Of a stretch of 41,892 nt of DNA, positions 15,824 to 23,631 are shown in pieces. The stretch spans positions 1 through 41,892 of the forward strand of contig JAAYNH010000002.1 in the NCBI GenBank assembly GCA_012520945.1, read 5' to 3'. The position numbers were made by a program, and so were the translations under genes. Numbering within the stretch: the stretch's first letter is position 1; the number at the start of each line of letters is the position of its first letter. Source of the stretch: Treponema sp. Its GTDB lineage: Bacteria > Spirochaetota > Spirochaetia > Treponematales > Treponemataceae. Below the pieces are notes generated by a model, which searched no databases, was not told the DNA's origin, and saw nothing but the letters and a program-made list of their open reading frames with translations.

Positions 15824-16971
15824 CAATGCGTAGTTGCCAATTCACTAATAGCTTTTGCCATATCTGATAATGCAACTTGTTTTTGCACAGCCCCATATTC
15901 AAATGCAACTTTAGGCATACCATATACAACAGAACTTGCTTCATCTTGCCCTAAAGTCCAGGCACCTTGTTTACGCATATTTGCTAGCTCTTCAGCACCA
16001 TCACGACCCATTCCGGTCATAATAACACCTAAAGCTCTATTTTGATAATTTTTTACTATAGATTCAAAAAGCACATCCACAGACGGCCTATGTCCATTAC
16101 GTGGCGGAGAATCGGAAAGACGAATAACATACGCCAAAGATTTTTTTTCAATATATATATGAAAGTTTCCCGGTGCAATAAGAATACGACCTGTTTTTAA
16201 TAAATCTCCATCACTTGCCTCTTTCACTTCCAAAGGACAAATTGCATTCAAACTTCGTGCAAATTCAGCCGTAAAACCCGCAGGCATATGTTGCACAACT
16301 ACAATTGGTTGACAAATTTTAGGAGATATTTTTGAAAAAATTTCACGTAACGCATTCGGTCCCCCTGTCGAAATACCAATGGCAATAATTTCAATTTTAC
16401 CACCCTCACGCACAGGAACAATTGGCTCGCGTTTAAGGCCGGAAACAAAAACCGGTTTTTTTTGCACTACCGGAGTAGCATCTTTTGGTGCAGATTGTTT
16501 ACGATAATTTTGTACAACAAATTCAATTTCTTCATTTGAAAAAGCACCTCTATTATGTGCCCTTGCATAATTTCCACCAAAGGCAAGCAAAAGCTCGGAT
16601 AATCGTTCTGCAACTTTACCAATATCATTTGAAACGGAACCGGAGGGCTTTGTAATAAAATCGCTCGCACCTAGCTCCAAACATTTCATTGTAACTGCTG
16701 CACCTTCAGTTGCAATGCTTGAAAGAATTATAACAGGAATATCAATGCCCAACTTCTTGCGTTCTTTTAAAAACTCAAGACCGTTCATTACAGGCATTTC
16801 AATATCCAAAACAATAACATCAGGTTTTAATTGCGGAATTTTTTCCAATGCAAAAGCACCATTCATTGCTTTGCCTGCTAACTTCAAGCCAGGAGTATTT
16901 TCCACAATTCTTGAAATTAAGTTTCGCATTAATGCAGAGTCATCAACAACTAAAACAGAAACTTCATTCAT
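15820..16971 (-). CDS. cheB: Chemotaxis protein-glutamate methylesterase CheB
   Basis: 383 residues from the ATG at 16971, chosen because GAGGAA sits seven bases before it; an in-frame ATG at 16989 would begin inside cheR and lacks a site. The receiver domain holds the DD pair and phospho-acceptor in VIVLDIEMP. A linker of about 60 residues leads to the esterase domain with its catalytic serine in ISTGGPNALREI, histidine in VVQHMPAGFT and aspartate in MTGMGRDGAEEL. It removes methyl groups from, and deamidates, chemoreceptors, resetting sensitivity. It follows cheR by ten bases and its likely substrate is the receptor at 9012. Confidence 0.95.
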   Translation of the reverse strand: MNEVSVLVVDDSALMRNLISRIVENTPGLKLAGKAMNGAFALEKIPQLKPDVIVLDIEMPVMNGLEFLKERKKLGIDIPVIILSSIATEGAAVTMKCLELGASDFITKPSGSVSNDIGKVAERLSELLLAFGGNYARAHNRGAFSNEEIEFVVQNYRKQSAPKDATPVVQKKPVFVSGLKREPIVPVREGGKIEIIAIGISTGGPNALREIFSKISPKICQPIVVVQHMPAGFTAEFARSLNAICPLEVKEASDGDLLKTGRILIAPGNFHIYIEKKSLAYVIRLSDSPPRNGHRPSVDVLFESIVKNYQNRALGVIMTGMGRDGAEELANMRKQGAWTLGQDEASSVVYGMPKVAFEYGAVQKQVALSDMAKAISELATTHC

Positions 16972-16981
16972 ATCATATTCC

Positions 16982-17797
16982 TCATACATTTTTTTGATAC
17001 AAACATGCCCAGTTTGTTTTTAAAAACTCAAACTTAGTGTTCATTCCAAAAAGACTTTCTGAATGTCCAATAAAAAGATATGATTTCGATGCCATTGAAT
17101 CCCAAAATCGATTTATTGTCGCCAATTGTGCAGCTTCATCAAAATATATCAAAACATTACGACAAAAAACAACGTCTAAATTTCTTTGCCCTGAATCATG
17201 TTTCAAATTATGATAGTCAAAGCGAACCGTTTTCATTAATTCTTCTCTAACTTGATATCCGCCGGCAACAATAGTAAAATACTTTTTAAGATATTCAGCA
17301 GGAACTCCCGTAATACGTGTTTCAGGATAAAAACCTTGCTTTCCAACCATAAGTGACTTCAAAGAAATATCCGAAGCTAAAACTTCAAAAGTAAAACCTG
17401 ATGGTAAATATTCTTTAAGAACCATCGCAATTGTATACGGTTCTTCCCCTGTAGAACAACCTGCACTCCAAACACGAATTTTCCAATTTCCCTGTTTACG
17501 TTTTAAATCTACCAATTTAGGAATAACATAATTTATTAATGTATCAAAGTGAGGTTGATTTCTAAAAAATCGTGTCAAATTTGTTGTTACAGAATCCAAC
17601 ATTATGCGCATTTCTTCTTTATCGCTCATAATTAAACGATAATAATCTTGAACTTTTTCAAATTGTTTTTCACGCAATCGTTCTTTAAGTCGACTATCTA
17701 AAATTGAGCGATTAGTTGATGAAAAAGTAATGCCACTTTCGTCATAAATTACTTTACGAAATTGGTCGAATTCTACATCTGTAAGTAAATCTGCCAT
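16982..17797 (-). CDS. cheR: Chemotaxis protein methyltransferase CheR
   Basis: 271 residues from the ATG at 17797. A longer frame begins at a TTG (17836) but the alignable region starts at MADLLTDVEFDQF. The N-terminal helical domain (1-75) is followed by the SAM domain with VWSAGCSTGEEPYTIAM and DVVFCRNVLIYFD, standard CheR motifs. CheR methylates receptor glutamates using SAM. It lies between lptB and cheB on the same strand; 68 bases separate it from lptB. A site AAGG lies 16 bases before the ATG, too far to be convincing, so initiation here is unclear. Confidence 0.93.
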   Translation of the reverse strand: MADLLTDVEFDQFRKVIYDESGITFSSTNRSILDSRLKERLREKQFEKVQDYYRLIMSDKEEMRIMLDSVTTNLTRFFRNQPHFDTLINYVIPKLVDLKRKQGNWKIRVWSAGCSTGEEPYTIAMVLKEYLPSGFTFEVLASDISLKSLMVGKQGFYPETRITGVPAEYLKKYFTIVAGGYQVREELMKTVRFDYHNLKHDSGQRNLDVVFCRNVLIYFDEAAQLATINRFWDSMASKSYLFIGHSESLFGMNTKFEFLKTNWACLYQKNV

Positions 17798-17865
17798 AGC
17801 AATATTTATTCTACACCTTAAAATTATTTTACGCAAGGTTAAACATTTTTTTACATTGCAAAATT

Positions 17866-18594
17866 TTACATACGAAATTCTTCTCCAAGATAAATCTTTC
17901 TGGCAATCGGTGAATCTAAAATTTCTTGTTGCCCGCCTTGTGCTACAATTTGACCCGTGCTGATAATAATTGCTCTGTCCGTAATTTCCAAAGTATCACG
18001 AACATTATGGTCAGTAATTAAAATACCAATACCACGTTGAGCAAGGAGTTTAACCATATTTTTAATATCTGCAACAGCAATTGGATCAATTCCTGCAAAA
18101 GGTTCGTCCAAAAGCAAAAATTCCGGTTCAATAGCTAAACTTCTTGCTATTTCCGTACGTCTTCTTTCCCCGCCGGAAAGCGTATATGCAGGCTGTTTTC
18201 TAATATGCCCAACGCCGAATTCCTCAATTAATTCTTCCAATTTCATTTTTTTTTCAACTTTGCTTAAATCACGACGAGTTTCTAAAACAGCCCAAATATT
18301 TTCCTCTACAGTTAACTTACGAAATACTGAAGCTTCTTGTGGCAAATACGAAATACCCATACGTGCTCTTTTATACATGGGAAGACGTGTTATGCATACA
18401 TCGTTCAAAAAAACTTCACCCTGAGTTGGGCTATAAAATCCTACAATCATATAAAAAGTTGTTGTTTTTCCTGCACCGTTAGGACCGAGTAATCCTAAAA
18501 TTTCTCCCTGATGCATAGAAAAATCAATTCCGCGTACAACTTGCTTTTTACCGAATGATTTATATAAACTATTTACACGCAAAACACTTGCCAT
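17866..18594 (-). CDS. lptB: LptB-type ABC transporter ATP-binding protein
   Basis: 242 residues from the ATG at 18594, which has GGAGGA just upstream; an upstream in-frame ATG at 18621 would start inside lptA. Walker [11 protein letters not shown], signature [13 protein letters not shown], Walker [14 protein letters not shown] and switch [12 protein letters not shown] are all present and match LptB closely. LptB powers the LptFG-LptB2 complex that moves lipopolysaccharide or a similar glycolipid to the outer membrane. LptF and LptG are not in the window. Thirteen bases separate it from the lptA stop, so one transcript is expected. Confidence 0.93.
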   Translation of the reverse strand: MASVLRVNSLYKSFGKKQVVRGIDFSMHQGEILGLLGPNGAGKTTTFYMIVGFYSPTQGEVFLNDVCITRLPMYKRARMGISYLPQEASVFRKLTVEENIWAVLETRRDLSKVEKKMKLEELIEEFGVGHIRKQPAYTLSGGERRRTEIARSLAIEPEFLLLDEPFAGIDPIAVADIKNMVKLLAQRGIGILITDHNVRDTLEITDRAIIISTGQIVAQGGQQEILDSPIARKIYLGEEFRM

Positions 18595-18607
18595 AATTCC
18601 TCCGTCA

Positions 18608-19225
18608 TTAGTCAGAAACACTACCGCGTACTTTTCCGTCCAAAATAATTTCTTCGGTTTTAATATTTAATAAAATTTCTTGTGCACGAAAAACATCGTT
18701 TTTTCTTTCGATTTTCGGATTCCCCGATAATTCCAAAACTTGTTGTGCTTTTCTATAAATAGCAACCGCACCCGAACAAGTATTTTCTTTTTGCTTAATT
18801 GAAACATCAATTTGCATAATTGCAATTTCTGTATCTTGTCTATATTCTATAATTTGAGCAGACGCATTTACATCATTTGCTTTATCAATCATATTTACAT
18901 TTTGCTCAAGAACTGCAAGTTTTGTTTCTCTGTCATATTTCATTAAATTACATGAAAAGTCAAAACCGGCCTCATTATTTATACCCTTGATATTACCTGT
19001 AGCTTTTATAAAACGAAAGTCTTTACCGAAAAGCAAAATCTCATCTGCAAAAATTTCCAGTGTTTCGGTTTTGATACGTGCATCCCCTATAAGTTTTGTA
19101 TATTCTTCTTTATCTCCGGTGTTGCCTTCCATTTTTTTTGCACTAAAAGTAATTACTTCTGCACATACGGTAACCAAAAAAACAAACATAAAAACAAAAC
19201 AGGCAAATATTTTTTTATTTAACAT
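18608..19225 (-). CDS. lptA: LptA/OstA-like periplasmic bridge protein
   Basis: 205 residues from the ATG at 19225, seven bases after AAGGA; a longer frame uses TTG at 19240. A signal peptide ends near residue 20 (VTVCA). The mature part is a run of beta strands of the OstA jelly-roll kind, seen in [34 protein letters not shown] and ILLDG-like ends, each strand pair spaced as in LptA. LptA links LptC to LptD across the periplasm. Its start overlaps the lptC end by 11 bases and lptB follows, so the family call gains support from context. Confidence 0.85.
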   Translation of the reverse strand: MLNKKIFACFVFMFVFLVTVCAEVITFSAKKMEGNTGDKEEYTKLIGDARIKTETLEIFADEILLFGKDFRFIKATGNIKGINNEAGFDFSCNLMKYDRETKLAVLEQNVNMIDKANDVNASAQIIEYRQDTEIAIMQIDVSIKQKENTCSGAVAIYRKAQQVLELSGNPKIERKNDVFRAQEILLNIKTEEIILDGKVRGSVSD

Positions 19226-19907
19226 CTTGTTTTCCTTCAATTAAAATTTGATCTTTTTCTGCTTCTTTGGCTAATTGTTCTTCAGTTAAATTCAGCTCAT
19301 TTTCTGTAACAGAATCAACAATATCCGTCAAAATAGTTCCGGAAACTTCATCATCAAATTTATATGACATAGAAACACCACTAGCGGAAAAACCTTTTCC
19401 TTCAATTTGTATACGTATGGAGCTTTGCTTTTTTGCAGAAGCATATTCATCACCGTAATTTCCGCCACCGTTGCCAATAATTACAAGATCGTCTTTACCG
19501 CAAATTAATTGTTCGGTTTTTTCGCTCCAATGCACGTTTTGCCCTTTAACCGAAATATTTTGGTCATGACTCATAACATCAACGTCTGAAAATAGCGAAT
19601 ATTCTTTTTTTACCATATCCGCAACAATTAAACCACAAGAACCTGTCACTGTGATTTTATTATTTTCATCGTATAGAGTAAAAACAACATTTTTTGCATA
19701 CATTGCATCTTCATTACGATATTGCTCTAACTTTGCGGCTTCTAAAACTGCGGACAATCTTCCGTCCTCCAAACGATTCATCTGTAAACCGGTAAAAGTA
19801 AACTCAGGAGCATCTTCGGAATATTCCTCGTCTTGTTCATATTTTAGCGAACATGAAAATGTAAAAAAAATCACTAAGCATAAAGCAAAAATTACAGATT
19901 TTTTCAT
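19215..19907 (-). CDS. lptC: LptC-like lipoprotein
   Basis: 230 residues from the ATG at 19907; an ATG at 19931 would add eight residues before the signal peptide. Neither has a clear Shine-Dalgarno. The signal ends in a lipobox-like FTFSC, so cysteine 19 is probably lipidated. The body repeats the beta pattern of LptC/OstA: PEFTFTGLQM, AVLEAAKLEQY, MYAKNVVFTLYD and KGQNVHWSEKTEQL. Canonical LptC has an uncleaved membrane helix, so a lipid anchor is a variant. The gene heads the lptC-lptA-lptB-cheR-cheB cluster. Sequence after about residue 180 is acidic and less like the family. Confidence 0.75.
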   Translation of the reverse strand: MKKSVIFALCLVIFFTFSCSLKYEQDEEYSEDAPEFTFTGLQMNRLEDGRLSAVLEAAKLEQYRNEDAMYAKNVVFTLYDENNKITVTGSCGLIVADMVKKEYSLFSDVDVMSHDQNISVKGQNVHWSEKTEQLICGKDDLVIIGNGGGNYGDEYASAKKQSSIRIQIEGKGFSASGVSMSYKFDDEVSGTILTDIVDSVTENELNLTEEQLAKEAEKDQILIEGKQDVK

Positions 19908-20145
19908 TATAACAATTTTCTCATATTTCATGCTTTTTGTAAATATACTTACGATGTGTTTATTTTTGTAAATTTTGTATAATATTTTATTTATATCAAA
20001 AAAATTTTATAAAAATATTTTTTTTATTCAAAATTTTAATTTCAGATAAAATACGCTTTTTTTATATAAATTAAATAAAAAGTTTGCTTTTTTTTATATT
20101 TTATTACTGAATTTTATATGCAGTTTTAATGATTTTATAAATCTA

Positions 20146-20182
20146 ACAATATTTTAACAATTTTTCAATAGTAAAATATTGT
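20146..20182. repeat. Perfect 11-bp inverted repeat upstream of the pectate-lyase-like gene
   Basis: ACAATATTTTA (20146-20156) and TAAAATATTGT (20172-20182) are exact reverse complements with 15 bases between. It overlaps a candidate -35/-10 pair for the plus strand and could be an operator. No T-run follows on either side to make it a terminator. Confidence 0.55.
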
Positions 20183-20266
20183 GAAAAACAGAAATATCCA
20201 AATATTCAAATGAAAATACAAAGACTTATTTACAAAATAGTGGCATACTAAGCATGGAGGATGTGA

Positions 20267-20314
20267 GTGATTATCAAAATAAAAGATATTCATGCACATA
20301 TTTTATATTCCTAA
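20267..20314 (+). CDS. Possible 15-residue leader peptide (speculative)
   Basis: A strong GGAGG at 20256-20260 is followed six bases later by GTG, opening a 15-codon frame that ends at TAA 20312-20314, 20 bases before the next gene's start. It reads M-I-I-K-I-K-D-I-H-A-H-I-L-Y-S. The ribosome site is as good as that of true genes here, but there is no other support. Confidence 0.2.
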   Translation: MIIKIKDIHAHILYS

Positions 20315-20334
20315 AGTGAAAAGGGGAAAACGTA

Positions 20335-21246
20335 ATGAAAACTATAAAAGTTATGTTGTTGATTGCTTTGGCAATTTTCATGGTTGGTTGTAACAATGCT
20401 ATTGTTGCAGACAATGATCTCGTTGCTGCAGGAAGTGGTTCTCGTGCCACTTATAACGTTTCTACAGAAAGTGCACTTAAAACTGCTGTTAAAAATGCTA
20501 GAGCCGGTGACGTAATTAACTTGGGTGCAAATATCAAATTAACAAGTCAATTACAGCTATTAAACAGTGGAACATCAAGTAGCAAAATTAATTTTAATGG
20601 TCAAGGTAAAACTCTTGACTGTTCAGGTATTTCTTCAGGCTGGGGAGTAAAAGTAAACGGAAGTTATTGGAACATTTGTAACATGACAATCAAAAGTGCT
20701 CCAGACTGTGGCATAGTTTTCCAAAACGGCGGAAACAACTATGTTTATTATGTAAAAACTTTATACAACGGTGATTCAGGTTTACAAATTTATAATAATG
20801 CTTACAATAATTACATTTATAAATGTGAATCATACTACAACTATGACAGACCAACCGGTGGTGAAAATGCTGACGGTTATGCTTGCAAACTTTCAGGCGG
20901 AAAAAACAATAAATTTGAAGGATGTATCGCCGGATATAATTCAGATGATGGTTGGGATTTATATGGTCAACCATATTCAGTTTATATGTATTCATGTACT
21001 GCAAAATTCAATGGTTATATTAATTCATCAAACCAAACTACACCTAATGGAGACGGTAACGGCTTCAAATTGGGTAAATCCGGTCAAAGTGTTGTTCACT
21101 ATTTGAAAGATTGTCAATCATATAACAACTTAAGTTGTGGTTATGACGGAAATGGTAATACAGCCCGAATGTCAATCACAAACTGTAAATCATATAATAA
21201 TAAAAAATACCAATGGTACCGCATCACTGGTATTGCAAATCAATAA
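20335..21246 (+). CDS. PL9-like pectate lyase lipoprotein (right-handed beta-helix)
   Basis: 303 residues. The signal peptide ends in FMVGC, so cysteine 19 is probably lipidated and the enzyme is cell-attached. After a start resembling polysaccharide lyases (STESALKTAVKNARAGDVINL), the body is a ladder of about 22-residue beta-helix turns. The blocks GENADGYACKLSGG, NSDDGWDLYG and GDGNGFKLG match family 9 pectate lyases, in which the aspartates bind calcium and a lysine abstracts the proton. It is shorter than many PL9 enzymes but the core blocks are all present. GGGG lies before the ATG. It would cleave plant pectin outside the cell; activity is inferred. Confidence 0.8.
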   Translation: MKTIKVMLLIALAIFMVGCNNAIVADNDLVAAGSGSRATYNVSTESALKTAVKNARAGDVINLGANIKLTSQLQLLNSGTSSSKINFNGQGKTLDCSGISSGWGVKVNGSYWNICNMTIKSAPDCGIVFQNGGNNYVYYVKTLYNGDSGLQIYNNAYNNYIYKCESYYNYDRPTGGENADGYACKLSGGKNNKFEGCIAGYNSDDGWDLYGQPYSVYMYSCTAKFNGYINSSNQTTPNGDGNGFKLGKSGQSVVHYLKDCQSYNNLSCGYDGNGNTARMSITNCKSYNNKKYQWYRITGIANQ

Positions 21247-21264
21247 TTAAAAATACGCTATGAA

Positions 21265-21346
21265 AGATTAGATGAGTGGCGGACTCAGACTAATCTAACA
21301 CCTCCTTAACTTAAAAGTGCCGGGTGGCTACCGGCACTTTTTTTTT
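21265..21346 (+). ncRNA. Structured 3' region with exposed anti-Shine-Dalgarno sequence
   Basis: Starting 18 bases after the lyase stop: AGATTAG (21265-21271) pairs with CTAATCT (21290-21296), with an inner stem GAGT/ACTC and loop GGCGG. A single-stranded ACACCTCCTTAACTT (21298-21312) follows, which contains the sequence complementary to Shine-Dalgarno sites. A terminator hairpin with nine T ends it. Two hairpins around an exposed CCTCCTT is the shape of a small regulatory RNA released from a 3' end, but no good own promoter was seen, so it may simply be a 3' untranslated region. Confidence 0.4.
21314..21346 (+). terminator. Rho-independent terminator of the lyase gene
   Basis: AAAGTGCCGG (21314-21323) pairs exactly with CCGGCACTTT (21331-21340) around a seven-base loop, followed by T to 21346. 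It is the strongest terminator in the window. Confidence 0.93.
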
Positions 21347-21360
21347 GCTATAGATTTTAC

Positions 21361-21393
21361 AATAAAATCATGTTATAATTTAATGATTTTATT
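21361..21393 (+). promoter_or_regulatory. Amino-acid transporter promoter centred in a perfect 11-11-11 inverted repeat
   Basis: AATAAAATCAT (21361-21371) and ATGATTTTATT (21383-21393) are exact reverse complements. Between them lies TATAAT (21374-21379), with TG at 21371-21372 making it an extended -10. A protein bound to both arms would block the promoter, so this is a good operator candidate. The regulator is unknown and no regulator gene is adjacent. Confidence 0.6.
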
Positions 21394-21410
21394 CATTTTG
21401 GAGGATTATT

Positions 21411-22190
21411 ATGAAAAAACTATTTACATTATTTTTAGCTTTTTTTTGTCTTATCGCTTTCAGCTGTCAAAAAACAACTGTAACTATCAACAAAGTTGAA
21501 GATTTATCAAATAAAAAAATCGGTGTACAAAGCGGTACTACAGGCGAAACGTATGTTCAGGAAAACTTTCCAAAAGCTAAAATCAGCTCTTTTAAAACAG
21601 GTATGGATGCAGCATTAGATTTAAAAAATGGTGCAATTGATGCTGTAATTTTGGACGAACTTCCGGCAAAAGAAATCGTCTCGAAAAATCCAGCTTTGAC
21701 TATTATCGATGTTGATTTGACAACTGAAGCATATGCCATTGCAGTAAAAAAAGATAACACTGAATTACTCAATTCCATTAATGCAACAATTGCAACAATG
21801 CGTACAAACGGTGATTATGAAAAATTGGTTAATTCTTTTATGCCAATTGACGGGAAAATCATTGTACCGCAATCTTTGGAGCTTTCAGGTGAAAAAACCA
21901 TAAGACTTGGAACAAATGCAGCTTTTCCTCCGTTTGAATATGTTGACGGAAAAAATATTGTTGGCTTTGACATTACAATGGGACAATATATTGCAAAAGA
22001 CTTTGCAACAAAATTGGAAATTGTCGATATGGCTTTTGACAGTTTAATTCCGGCATTAGCCTCAGGCACAATTGATTTTATTGCTGCAGGTATGTCTGTA
22101 ACTGAAGAACGCAAAAAAAACGTTGACTTTTCAGATCCGTATTATGAATCAAAACAAGTAATTATTATAAGAAACGATACCACAAAATAA
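21411..22190 (+). CDS. Circularly permuted polar amino-acid binding lipoprotein
   Basis: 259 residues. The signal peptide ends LIAFSC, so cysteine 19 is lipidated. The order of the family's blocks is reversed. Residues 29-145 correspond to the second part of a GlnH/ArtJ-type protein: VEDLSNKKIGVQSGTTGE, then DAVILDELPA and the final helix region TNGDYEKLVNSF. After a linker (about 146-163) come residues 164-259, which are the normal start: IRLGTNAAFPPFEYVDG, VGFDITMGQYIAK, LIPALASGTIDFIAAGMS and ERKKNVDFSDPYYES. All family blocks occur once, so this is a permutation and not a fusion or duplication. GGAGGA precedes the ATG. It feeds the permease and ATPase that follow, so the ligand is a polar amino acid, identity unknown. 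Confidence 0.88.
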   Translation: MKKLFTLFLAFFCLIAFSCQKTTVTINKVEDLSNKKIGVQSGTTGETYVQENFPKAKISSFKTGMDAALDLKNGAIDAVILDELPAKEIVSKNPALTIIDVDLTTEAYAIAVKKDNTELLNSINATIATMRTNGDYEKLVNSFMPIDGKIIVPQSLELSGEKTIRLGTNAAFPPFEYVDGKNIVGFDITMGQYIAKDFATKLEIVDMAFDSLIPALASGTIDFIAAGMSVTEERKKNVDFSDPYYESKQVIIIRNDTTK

Positions 22191-22191
22191 T

Positions 22192-22860
22192 ATGTTTCAA
22201 GCAATTTATGATACAATGATTTCCGGTGAGCGCTGGATTCTCATTGCTAAAGGTTTAGGCGTAACTGTTCTCATTGCTTTTTGTGCAATTCTAATTGGTA
22301 CGGTTTTAGGTTGCATTTTTGCATTAATGAAAATATCATCAAAAAAGATTCTTCGCATTTTTGCAAATATTTATACGACTATTATTCGTGGCATTCCTTT
22401 AGCAACTCAACTGATGATATTTTATTTTGTTATTTTTGCTCCGTTAGGATTAAACCGATTGCTTGTGGCAATTATTGCATACGGCATTAACTCAGGAGCT
22501 TATTGTACGGAAATTTTTCGTGCCGGCATTCAAGGTATTGATAAAGGGCAAACAGAGGCCGGTCGCTCTTTGGGTCTAAGCAAAACTCAAACACTTTGGA
22601 AAATTATTTTGCCACAAGCTGCAAAAGCTGTAATGCCTACATATACTAATGAATTTATTGTTCTTATTAAAGAAACTTCTGTTGCAAGTTTTATTGCAGT
22701 TGCAGATTTAACAAAAGCCGGAGATATGATTAGAAACGCAACATACAATGCATGGATTCCGTTGTTGACTTGTGCCCTAATTTATCTATGTCTAACTCTT
22801 GGTCTAACTAAATTTTTTGCAGTTGTTGAAAAAAGGATGGCTCGAAGTGATAGAAGTTAA
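22192..22860 (+). CDS. Polar amino-acid ABC transporter permease
   Basis: 222 residues with five predicted membrane helices. It matches the HisM/GlnP family: the [20 protein letters not shown] segment is the cytoplasmic EAA loop that docks the ATPase, and [14 protein letters not shown] is the family's usual follow-on. It starts one base after the binding-protein stop without a visible ribosome site, so translation is probably coupled. As the only permease gene here it is likely to work as a homodimer. Confidence 0.95.
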   Translation: MFQAIYDTMISGERWILIAKGLGVTVLIAFCAILIGTVLGCIFALMKISSKKILRIFANIYTTIIRGIPLATQLMIFYFVIFAPLGLNRLLVAIIAYGINSGAYCTEIFRAGIQGIDKGQTEAGRSLGLSKTQTLWKIILPQAAKAVMPTYTNEFIVLIKETSVASFIAVADLTKAGDMIRNATYNAWIPLLTCALIYLCLTLGLTKFFAVVEKRMARSDRS

Positions 22861-23569
22861 AAACCTTCATAAAAACTTTGGTAATCTTAAAGTTTTGCAA
22901 GGCGTTACAAATACAATAAAAAAAGGCGAAAAAGTTGTTGTTATAGGTCCGTCAGGTTCAGGAAAAAGCACATTTTTACGCTGTTTAAACTTACTTGAAG
23001 TTCCCGATGCCGGGACAATTCTTTTTGAAGGCACAGACATCACAGACAAAGAAACAAATATTGATATTTATCGCCAAAAAATGGGTATGGTTTTTCAGCA
23101 TTTTAATTTATTTCCTCACTTAACTGTAATGCAAAATATTACTCTAGCACCCATTACACTAAAATTAGCTAGTAAAGATGAAGCTGAAAAACAAGCAGTT
23201 GAATTATTAGAAAGAGTCGACTTAGCGGAAAAAGCCCGTGCGTATCCATCAACATTATCAGGTGGACAAAAACAACGCATAGCCATAGTACGTGCTCTTG
23301 CAATGAATCCTAATGTAATGCTTTTTGATGAACCCACAAGTGCACTTGATCCTGAAATGGTCGGCGAAGTTTTAAATGTAATGAAACAACTTGCTAACGA
23401 AGGCATGACAATGGTTTGTGTCACACATGAAATGGGTTTTGCTCGTGAAGTTGCAGACCGTGTACTTTTTATGTATGACGGAATTATTTTGGAAGAAAAT
23501 ACTCCTAAACAAATTTTCACAAATCCGCAAAACGAACGAACTAAACAATTTTTACAAAGCGTACTCTAA
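22847..23569 (+). CDS. Polar amino-acid ABC transporter ATP-binding protein
   Basis: 240 residues from the GTG at 22847, which has AAGGA nine bases upstream; a longer frame from a TTG at 22817 overlaps the permease further and lacks a site. Walker [11 protein letters not shown]-loop [12 protein letters not shown], signature [16 protein letters not shown], Walker [15 protein letters not shown] and the switch VTHEMGFA match GlnQ/HisP exactly in type. It overlaps the permease by 14 bases, completing a binding protein-permease-ATPase operon. Confidence 0.96.
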   Translation: MIEVKNLHKNFGNLKVLQGVTNTIKKGEKVVVIGPSGSGKSTFLRCLNLLEVPDAGTILFEGTDITDKETNIDIYRQKMGMVFQHFNLFPHLTVMQNITLAPITLKLASKDEAEKQAVELLERVDLAEKARAYPSTLSGGQKQRIAIVRALAMNPNVMLFDEPTSALDPEMVGEVLNVMKQLANEGMTMVCVTHEMGFAREVADRVLFMYDGIILEENTPKQIFTNPQNERTKQFLQSVL

Positions 23570-23613
23570 AAAAAAGGATACACAGGATATTAAATAAAAC
23601 ACCCGTGTATCCT
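23567..23613 (-). terminator. Terminator for the OmpA-tailed surface protein gene
   Basis: AGGATACAC (23575-23583) and GTGTATCCT (23605-23613) form a nine-pair stem. On the minus strand eight T follow directly, a good terminator for the gene ending at 23632. On the plus strand the stem is followed by AAAAATCTTTTT, weaker, so it may serve both converging operons. Confidence 0.75.
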
Positions 23614-23631
23614 AAAAATCTTTTTACAAAC

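Larger units (their letters stand above)
19932..20334. other. Long AT-rich intergenic region between lptC and the pectate-lyase-like gene
   Basis: About 400 bases without a recognised gene. It must hold the divergent promoters of lptC and the downstream lipoprotein gene. I see one perfect inverted repeat (20146-20182), a possible promoter TTAACA-17-TATTGT (20154-20182) overlapping it, and a GGAGG followed by a 15-codon frame at 20267. Nothing else is clear. Confidence 0.6.

Noticed and set aside
16972..16989. Upstream ATG (16989) as the cheB start
   Set aside because: It lies inside cheR and has no ribosome site, while GAGGAA is well placed for the ATG at 16971, which begins the conserved receiver domain.
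20690..21106. Two frames of about 105-111 codons overlapping the lyase gene on both strands
   Set aside because: They are shadows of the repetitive Tyr/Asn/Cys codons of the beta-helix gene and have no family features.
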